A DNA stretch of 18,799 bases, from assembly GCA_017411235.1 (NCBI GenBank), contig JAFPMR010000025.1, positions 1-18,799 of the forward strand, given 5' to 3'. Positions 13,352 through 18,799 of the stretch are shown piece by piece. The translations under genes were made by a program, and so were the position numbers. This stretch comes from Bacilli bacterium. Its GTDB lineage: Bacteria; Bacillota_I; Bacilli_A; RF39; UBA660. The notes under the pieces were generated by a model, which was not told the origin of the DNA, did no database searches, and worked only from the letters and a program-made list of their open reading frames with translations. Numbering within the stretch: the stretch's first letter is position 1; every line of letters starts with the position of its first letter.

Positions 13352-14450
13352 ATGGAAATAAGAGAAATAAAAGAAAAAATCAATGAATTAAATGAAAAAC
13401 TTTCTAGCATTGGGAGGTCTCTTTGACGTCCAAGCAAAACAAAACAGAATTTCTTCCATTGAAGAAGAAATGAACAAACCAAATTTCTGGGACAACATAG
13501 ATGAAGCCAACAAATTAAATAAAGAACTAACAACCTTAAAAAAAGAGGTTAGCTTATATAATAAATTAGATAAAGAACTAAAAGATAATACTGAAGTATT
13601 AGAACTAATAGAACTAGAACCATCCGAGGAATTACAACAAGAATTAGAACAAGATATAGAAAGACTATCTAATGAATTAGAAGAACTTGAAATAGATACA
13701 TATATGAGTGATGAGTATGCAAATTCAGATTGCTATTTAGAAATTCATCCAGGAGCAGGAGGTACTGAATCTTGTGACTGGGCTAGCATGTTACTTCGTA
13801 TGTATGAAAGATTCTGCGATAAAATGAACTGGTCTCATGAAGTAATCGAAAAAGAACCAGGAGAAGAAGCAGGACTTAAATCAGTAACAATGCATATAAA
13901 AGGTGAATATGTCTATGGTTATCTACAACACGAAAAAGGTGTTCATAGATTAGTAAGAATATCTCCTTTTGACTCTAATAAAAGAAGACATACATCATTT
14001 GCTTCAGTTACTGTAGTACCTGAAATAGATCAATCTATCAATATTGAAATAAAAGAAGAAGATATAAGAATAGATACTTATTGTGCAACAGGACATGGAG
14101 GACAAGGAGTAAATACAACACCAAGCGCTGTACGTATTACCCATTTCCCATCTAAGATAGTAGTAACTTGTCAAAATGAAAGAAGCCAATTACAAAATAA
14201 AGAACAAGCTATGAATGTCTTAAAAAGTAAACTATTTGCTTTAGAAAAAGAAAAGAAAGATGCTGAATTAGCAGCATTAAAAGGAATAAATACAGAAATA
14301 AACTTTGGTAGTCAGATTAGAAGTTATGTACTAGAACCATATACTATGGTAAAAGATAATAGATCTAACTATTCTACCCCTGAAGCTGATAAAGTTCTTG
14401 ACGGTAATTTACAAGAATTAATACAATCTGTAATTAAATCACAAAAATAA
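13352..14450 (+). CDS. prfB: Peptide chain release factor 2 (joined by programmed +1 frameshift)
   Basis: Releases finished proteins at UGA and UAA codons. The gene is in two overlapping frames. Frame one runs ATG 13352 for 24 codons (ending IGRSL) to an in-frame TGA at 13424; frame two continues from GAC at 13425. Joined product: 365 residues, the normal RF2 size. Seen: N-terminal helices, the anticodon-like tripeptide SPF (residues 204-206) that marks RF2 rather than RF1, and the catalytic GGQ in GHGGQGVNTTPSAVRITH (Gln251) that reaches the peptidyl-transferase centre. The ATG at 13392 in frame two is a by-product, not the start: it would remove the family's N-terminal ...GRSLD segment. GGTGG lies six bases before ATG 13352. 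Low RF2 favours the shift, so the gene controls itself. No terminator lies before tilS. Confidence 0.96.
13412..13427 (+). promoter_or_regulatory. RF2 programmed +1 frameshift signal
   Basis: Internal Shine-Dalgarno GGGAGG (13412-13417), three bases (TCT), slippery CTT (13421-13423), stop TGA (13424-13426) and C (13427). This is the classical arrangement, CTT-TGA-C with a three-base gap to the Shine-Dalgarno element. The ribosome slips from CUU to UUU and continues at GAC. Confidence 0.95.
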
Positions 14451-14479
14451 TTGAAAATAATACTTATATAATATAAAAT
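14451..14479 (+). promoter_or_regulatory. tilS promoter
   Basis: -35 TTGAAA (14451-14456), 17-base spacer, -10 TAAAAT (14474-14479). A second TATAAT at 14467-14472 has no good -35. Read-through from prfB is also possible. Confidence 0.5.
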
Positions 14480-14502
14480 ACAACCACAAAGAGGGGATTA
14501 TT

Positions 14503-15822
14503 ATGAAAGAGACAATTGCCTATCTAAATAGTCTTCTTCATACTAACGATACAATTATTATAGGATTATCTGGAGGACCAGATTCCATGTGTTTACTAGA
14601 TATTATTCTAAAACTAAATATTAAGTTAAATATTATCTGTGCTCACATTAATCATAATATTAGGAAAGAAAGTAAGGAAGAACTACTATTTATTAAAGAA
14701 TATTGCAAAAACAAATGTTTAAAATTAGAAACAACTACCTTTGATAAAAAAAGTTCAATTGAAGATTATAACGAACTAGAACTAAGAGAAAAAAGGTATA
14801 AATACTTTGAAGAACTATATAAAAAATATAATGCTAAATACTTATTTACTGCTCATCATGGAGATGATTTGATAGAAACCATTCTAATGCGTATCTCTAG
14901 AGGATCAAACCTAAAAGGATATAGTGGTTTCCAAGTAGAAAGCATAAAAAACGGAATGAATGTTATTAAACCATTAGTATTTGTAACAAAAGACGATATT
15001 AACAAATACAATAAACAAAATAATATTCCATTTGTAAATGATAAAACAAATGATGAAGATAACTATACAAGAAATAGATATCGTCATACTGTTTTACCAT
15101 TCTTAAAAAAAGAGCAAAAAAACGTTCACTTAAAGTATTTAAAATTTTCTAGAGAATTAATGAAATACTATGAATTTGTAGACAAAGTAGTTAATTCAGA
15201 AATCGAGAAAAGATATGACAAAAAAATATTAGATATTAGTAAATTTAATGAATTAGATAAATTAATTCAAACTAAGTTAATAGAATATGTATTAGATGAT
15301 AATTACATTGATAACCTATACCTAGTAAGTGATAAACACGTTAATATTATTCTAGACATCATTAATAATCCTAAACCAAATATAGAAATTAATTTACCAG
15401 ACGAGTTAAGAATTCAAAAATCATATGATAAATTAAAAATTACTAGAAACAAAACAAATAATAAAGAATTTAGAATCCCTTTAGAAAAAGAGAACATCCT
15501 ACCTAATGGTAAGAGAATCTTAATAACAGAAGAACCTAAAGGAAACAGTAATTACTGTACTAAACTAAATAGTAAAGAACTAGTAATGCCTTTATACATT
15601 AGAACCCGTGAACAGGGGGATAAAATGGTTATTAAGAACATGAATAACTACAAAAAACTGAAAGATATTTATATCAATGCTAAGCTTTCAAAAGAAGAAA
15701 GAGAAAATCAACCAATCGTCGTTGACAGCAGCGGTGAAATCGTTTGGTTACCAGGCTTAAAAAAATCTAAATTTGATAAAGCAAATGCCGAAAACTATGA
15801 TATAATACTATGGTACAATTAA
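14503..15822 (+). CDS. tilS: tRNA(Ile)-lysidine synthase TilS
   Basis: Converts C34 of tRNA-Ile(CAU) to lysidine with ATP and lysine, so that it reads AUA. This is essential in an organism with many ATA codons, as here. Seen: N-type ATP pyrophosphatase PP-loop IGLSGGPDSMCLLDI (SGGPDS, residues 23-28), ICAHINHNIRKES, FTAHHGDDLIETILMRISRGS, and the pocket segment VNDKTNDEDNYTRNRYRH. The C-terminal part (about 330-439) includes RTREQGDKMVI and the substrate-binding region found in full-length TilS. The 439 residues indicate the two-domain (long) form. GAGGGG lies six bases before the ATG. In Bacillus hpt separates tilS from ftsH; here ftsH follows directly. Confidence 0.94.
   Translation: MKETIAYLNSLLHTNDTIIIGLSGGPDSMCLLDIILKLNIKLNIICAHINHNIRKESKEELLFIKEYCKNKCLKLETTTFDKKSSIEDYNELELREKRYKYFEELYKKYNAKYLFTAHHGDDLIETILMRISRGSNLKGYSGFQVESIKNGMNVIKPLVFVTKDDINKYNKQNNIPFVNDKTNDEDNYTRNRYRHTVLPFLKKEQKNVHLKYLKFSRELMKYYEFVDKVVNSEIEKRYDKKILDISKFNELDKLIQTKLIEYVLDDNYIDNLYLVSDKHVNIILDIINNPKPNIEINLPDELRIQKSYDKLKITRNKTNNKEFRIPLEKENILPNGKRILITEEPKGNSNYCTKLNSKELVMPLYIRTREQGDKMVIKNMNNYKKLKDIYINAKLSKEERENQPIVVDSSGEIVWLPGLKKSKFDKANAENYDIILWYN
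15798..15806 (+). promoter_or_regulatory. Candidate ftsH promoter inside the end of tilS
   Basis: Extended -10 TGaTATAAT (15798-15806) within the last codons of tilS. No good -35 at usual spacing. It could give ftsH extra transcription of its own. Confidence 0.4.
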
Positions 15823-15853
15823 TTAAGTGCAAATTTTTTAGAAGGAGACAAAT

Positions 15854-17767
15854 ATGAAAAGAAGAAAAAACAATAATAATTTTATGGTAATGCTACCATA
15901 TTTAATAGTATTAATTGTTATCTTAGCAGCTTTATTCTTCGTGAATGGAAAAAGAACAGAAGTTCATGATATTAAAACTGGTGAATTAATACAAGAAATA
16001 AAAGAAGAAAACGTAACAGAAATAACTGTAACACCAAAGAGTGGTGAGAGTGTATATATCGTAACTGGTAAATTAAAAGATTACGATGATAAAGAATCAT
16101 TCACTACTAGAGTTATTCCTGAAGAAATTGAATTAATTACTAAGTATGCAGAAGATCAAAAAATTAAAGAGTATGTAACGAAGAAAGATCCTGGATCAAA
16201 TAATATTGGATACTATATTATTAACATCCTACCAATGATAATTATTATCGTTGCAGCTTATTATATGTTCTCTAAATTAGCAGCTGGTAATAACAAATCT
16301 ATGGACTTCGGTAGAAGTAGAGCAAAACTTAGTGAAGATGGTGGAAACACTAGATTTACTGACGTAGCTGGATTAAAAGAAGAAAAAGAAGAAGTTGCAG
16401 AACTTATCGATTTCTTAAAGAATCCTAAGAAGTTCCAAAAATTAGGTGCTCGTATACCTAAGGGTGTCTTACTAGTAGGTCCTCCAGGAACAGGTAAAAC
16501 TTTACTTGCTAAAGCTGTTGCTGGTGAAGCAGATGTACCATTTTATTACATCAGTGGTTCTGATTTCGTAGAATTATTCGTAGGTGTAGGTGCATCACGT
16601 GTTAGAGATATGTTTAAACAAGCTAAACAAAGTGCTCCATGTTTAATCTTCATCGATGAAATCGATGCAGTTGGACGTCAAAGAGGTACTGGTTTAGGTG
16701 GTGGTCACGATGAACGTGAACAAACATTGAACCAATTATTAACAGAAATGGATGGTTTTGGAGCTAACGAAGGTATTATCGTTATTGCTGCAACAAATAG
16801 ACCAGACGTATTAGACCCAGCCTTATTAAGACCAGGTCGTTTCGATAGACAAGTAACAGTAAGTTTACCAGATTCTAGAGAAAGAGAAGAAATCCTAGAA
16901 GTACATGCAAAGAACAAAGTATTTGCTCCAGAAGTAAACTTAAAGAATGTTAGTGAAAGAACTCCAGGATTCAGTGGAGCAGACTTAGAGAATCTTCTTA
17001 ATGAAGCTGCATTACTTGCAGTAAGAAGAGACAAAGAAGCTATCACAATGGAAGAAATAGATGAAGCAACTGACCGTGTTCTATTAGGACCAGCAAAAAC
17101 ATCTCGTAAGATAACTCAAAAAGAGAAGAGATTAGTTGCTGTTCATGAAGCAGGTCATGCTGTAATCGGATTAAAACTACAAGATGCTCAAGAAGTTCAT
17201 AAGATTACTATTATTCCACGTGGTCAAGCTGGTGGATACACAATGATGCTTCCAAAAGAAGAAAGAATTGGTATCTCAACAAAAGAAGAATTAATATCAC
17301 AAATAACTGGTTTATTAGGTGGACGTGCTAGTGAAGAGTTATTCATGGAACAACAAACAACTGGTGCATCTGATGACTTAAAACGTGCTACTAAGATAGC
17401 AAGAGCTATGGTTACTAAATATGGTATGAGTGAATTAGGATTAGTTCAACTAGAAGAAGAGCATGAAGGTGTCTTCTTAGGAAGAGATTATGCTAAATCA
17501 AGAGACTTCTCAGACCAAGTAGCATTAGAAGTAGATAAACAAGTTCGTAACATATTAGATGATTGCTATAAAAACGCTAAGAAGTTATTATCTAAACATG
17601 AAACATTAGTGTTACTAATTGCTGATGCTTTAATGGAACATGAAACATTAACAAAAGAACAAATTGATTCATTAGTAGAAAATGGAAAAATTGATCCAAA
17701 ATTGTTTGAAGAACCAGAAGTAAAAGAAGCAGAAAAAGAAGAAGAAAAGGACACTAAAGAAGAATAA
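15854..17767 (+). CDS. ftsH: ATP-dependent zinc metalloprotease FtsH
   Basis: Membrane-bound hexameric AAA+ protease that degrades unfolded or short-lived membrane and cytosolic proteins. Seen: first transmembrane helix (about 12-29), a periplasm-side-type domain (about 30-112), second helix (about 115-140, [14 protein letters not shown]), the linker with [16 protein letters not shown], Walker A GPPGTGKT (209-216), Walker [13 protein letters not shown], second region of homology with RPGRFDRQV, and the zinc protease motif HEAGH (His431, Glu432, His435). The acidic C-terminal tail [19 protein letters not shown] is typical of the family. The 637 residues are normal. GAAGGAG lies six bases before the ATG. 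The protein sits 31 bases after tilS, probably transcribed together and also alone. Confidence 0.98.
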   Translation: MKRRKNNNNFMVMLPYLIVLIVILAALFFVNGKRTEVHDIKTGELIQEIKEENVTEITVTPKSGESVYIVTGKLKDYDDKESFTTRVIPEEIELITKYAEDQKIKEYVTKKDPGSNNIGYYIINILPMIIIIVAAYYMFSKLAAGNNKSMDFGRSRAKLSEDGGNTRFTDVAGLKEEKEEVAELIDFLKNPKKFQKLGARIPKGVLLVGPPGTGKTLLAKAVAGEADVPFYYISGSDFVELFVGVGASRVRDMFKQAKQSAPCLIFIDEIDAVGRQRGTGLGGGHDEREQTLNQLLTEMDGFGANEGIIVIAATNRPDVLDPALLRPGRFDRQVTVSLPDSREREEILEVHAKNKVFAPEVNLKNVSERTPGFSGADLENLLNEAALLAVRRDKEAITMEEIDEATDRVLLGPAKTSRKITQKEKRLVAVHEAGHAVIGLKLQDAQEVHKITIIPRGQAGGYTMMLPKEERIGISTKEELISQITGLLGGRASEELFMEQQTTGASDDLKRATKIARAMVTKYGMSELGLVQLEEEHEGVFLGRDYAKSRDFSDQVALEVDKQVRNILDDCYKNAKKLLSKHETLVLLIADALMEHETLTKEQIDSLVENGKIDPKLFEEPEVKEAEKEEEKDTKEE

Positions 17768-17795
17768 AAAAGGAAATAAAAAATTTCCTTTTTTT
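17766..17795 (+). terminator. Intrinsic terminator of ftsH
   Basis: Stem AAGGAAAT / ATTTCCTT (17770-17777, 17783-17790), loop of five A, seven T. Confidence 0.9.
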
Positions 17796-17820
17796 CTTAC
17801 TTAGAAATAGATAAAAACCT

Positions 17821-17849
17821 ATGACATTTACTCTTATATATGATAAAAT
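17821..17849 (+). promoter_or_regulatory. parAB promoter
   Basis: -35 ATGACA (17821-17826), 17-base spacer, extended -10 TGaTAAAAT (17841-17849). An alternative pair is TTTACT (17827-17832) and TATTAT (17850-17855), also 17 apart. No palindromic parS site was found in this gap. Confidence 0.6.
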
Positions 17850-17887
17850 TATTATGAGAAATGATACATGAAAAGGTGGTACACAAT

Positions 17888-18673
17888 ATGGCAAAAATTA
17901 TTTCACTTGTAAATCAAAAAGGTGGAGTAGGAAAAACTACAACTAGTATAAATTTAGCTGCCGCATTAGGTAAAGAAGGTAAAAAAACTCTACTTATCGA
18001 TCTAGACTCTCAAGGTAATGCTACTACAGGTCTAGGCTACGATAGTGGAGATTTTGAACATGATATATATGATATTATGACAGGAGTATGCCCAATTGAA
18101 GATGGCATAATTAAGACAAAATTTAAAAATCTATCTTTAATTCCATCTACACTTAATTTAGCTGGTATTGAAGTAGAGTTTGTTAAAAACATGTTAGAAA
18201 ATAATAGCTTTCATCAAAATGAACAACTAAGAAACTGCGTTGAAACAATCAAAGATAAATATGATTTTATTATCATTGATTGCCAACCATCATTAGGAAT
18301 AACAACAATGAATGCTCTAGTAGCTAGTAATTCGGTAATTATTCCTGTACAATGTGAATTCTTCGCTCTAGAAGGAATAACTCAACTTCTTAATTCAATA
18401 ATAATGGTTCAATCAAATATGAATCCAGATTTAAGAATCGAAGGAGTTCTACTAACAATGCTAGATGGCAGAACAAACATTGGCTTAGAAGTTATTGAAG
18501 AAGTTAGAAAATACTTTAAAAATAAAGTGTTTAATACAATAATTCCTCGACTAGTAAGATTAGTAGAAGCACCAAGTCATGGTAAACCAATTAGTGACTA
18601 TGATCCTACTAGTAGAGCTACATTAGCTTATCAAAACTTAGCAAAGGAAGTGATTAGTAGAAATGGAGACTAA
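17888..18673 (+). CDS. parA: Chromosome partitioning ATPase ParA (Soj)
   Basis: MinD/ParA-family ATPase that works with ParB at parS to separate replicated origins and, in Bacillus, tunes DnaA activity. Seen: deviant Walker A NQKGGVGKTTT (Lys11 and Lys16 in the signature K-GGVGKT), Walker A-prime LLIDLDSQGNATTGLG, Walker B FIIIDCQPSLGI, and conserved VPIQCE-like segment IPVQCEFFALEGITQLL. The 261 residues are the usual size for chromosomal Soj. ATG 17888 is preceded by AAAGGTGGT with an eight-base gap; the ATG at 17861 has no such site. The ParB start lies inside its end, making a two-gene unit. The location next to ftsH and a ribosome-factor cluster suggests a chromosomal rather than plasmid copy. 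Confidence 0.96.
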   Translation: MAKIISLVNQKGGVGKTTTSINLAAALGKEGKKTLLIDLDSQGNATTGLGYDSGDFEHDIYDIMTGVCPIEDGIIKTKFKNLSLIPSTLNLAGIEVEFVKNMLENNSFHQNEQLRNCVETIKDKYDFIIIDCQPSLGITTMNALVASNSVIIPVQCEFFALEGITQLLNSIIMVQSNMNPDLRIEGVLLTMLDGRTNIGLEVIEEVRKYFKNKVFNTIIPRLVRLVEAPSHGKPISDYDPTSRATLAYQNLAKEVISRNGD

Positions 18674-18799
18674 GAGAAAAGCTTTAGGTAAAGGATTAGA
18701 ACAACTATTTTCAAATGAAGTAATCGATTTTGATAATTTTGAAAAGAAAATAGTTAATGAAACAAAAGAGGGAGACATCGTTGAAATACCTCTTGCAGA
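18663..18799 (+). CDS. parB: ParB/Spo0J chromosome partitioning protein (3' end outside window)
   Basis: ATG 18663 opens an eleven-base overlap with the end of parA and the frame is open to the last base (45 codons). The start, METKRKALGKGLEQLFSN, is the standard ParB N-terminus with the KR-ALGKGL motif; DIVEIPLA follows, which begins the ParB nuclease-fold region that binds CTP and parS in the family. Only the N-terminal extension is visible, so the DNA-binding and dimer domains cannot be checked. The overlapping start, with only a distant AAGGAAG, suggests coupling to parA. Confidence 0.92.
   Translation, partial: METKRKALGKGLEQLFSNEVIDFDNFEKKIVNETKEGDIVEIPLA

Noticed and set aside
13392..13424. 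ATG at 13392 as start of the RF2 gene
   Set aside because: It has no ribosome site and omits the N-terminal frame; the frameshift signal at 13412-13427 gives the full-length protein from 13352.

Overview
This is an 18.8 kb stretch of a low-GC Gram-positive chromosome, probably a small-genome Bacilli-like or Mollicutes-related gut bacterium. The clues are the strong A+T bias, TAA-dominated stops, AGGAGG-type ribosome sites, short U-tailed terminators, a Bacillus-like core order (hpf, secA, prfB, tilS, ftsH, parA/soj, parB) and several tiny membrane proteins. A complete RF2 gene with its UGA autoregulatory frameshift, plus TGA ending the first gene, shows that UGA is a stop codon here, so this is not a code-4 mycoplasma. 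No database search was possible; every assignment comes from motifs and gene order.

Layout. 1-1607: a tail-to-head overlapping group of an ATP-grasp enzyme of the sugar-transfer type (5' end outside the window), rpiB and a DUF1146 membrane protein. 1640-4888: hpf and secA, each with its own promoter and terminator. 4891-13313: about 8.4 kb of accessory genes lying between secA and prfB, which are neighbours in Bacillus. This segment holds a nucleoside-deoxyribosyltransferase-like protein, a surface protein with an Asn/Met/Gly/Pro-rich tail, a four-gene unit (methyltransferase, anchored cell-wall-type protein, zinc ribbon, small membrane protein), a Na/phosphate symporter-PhoU fusion, a minus-strand membrane-anchored phosphodiester glycosidase split by a frameshift, and a second methyltransferase behind a long structured leader. 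13326-17797: prfB (with programmed +1 frameshift), tilS and ftsH. 17821-18799: parA and the start of parB.

Most units have a TATAAT-type -10 box only about 16-26 nt before the start codon, often with an extended TGn, and end in a textbook intrinsic terminator. Against that background the roughly 200-nt leader of the methyltransferase at 12525 stands out. It has a 16-codon reading frame overlapping the 5' arm of a long intrinsic terminator, a competing upstream pairing, and two further hairpins. It looks like a ribosome-sensing attenuator and is the best candidate in the window for an undescribed regulatory system. The second most interesting item is a shared N-terminal membrane module (LAFCD, GKDD, LVRR motifs) carried by two unrelated surface-domain proteins at 7387 and 12242(-).
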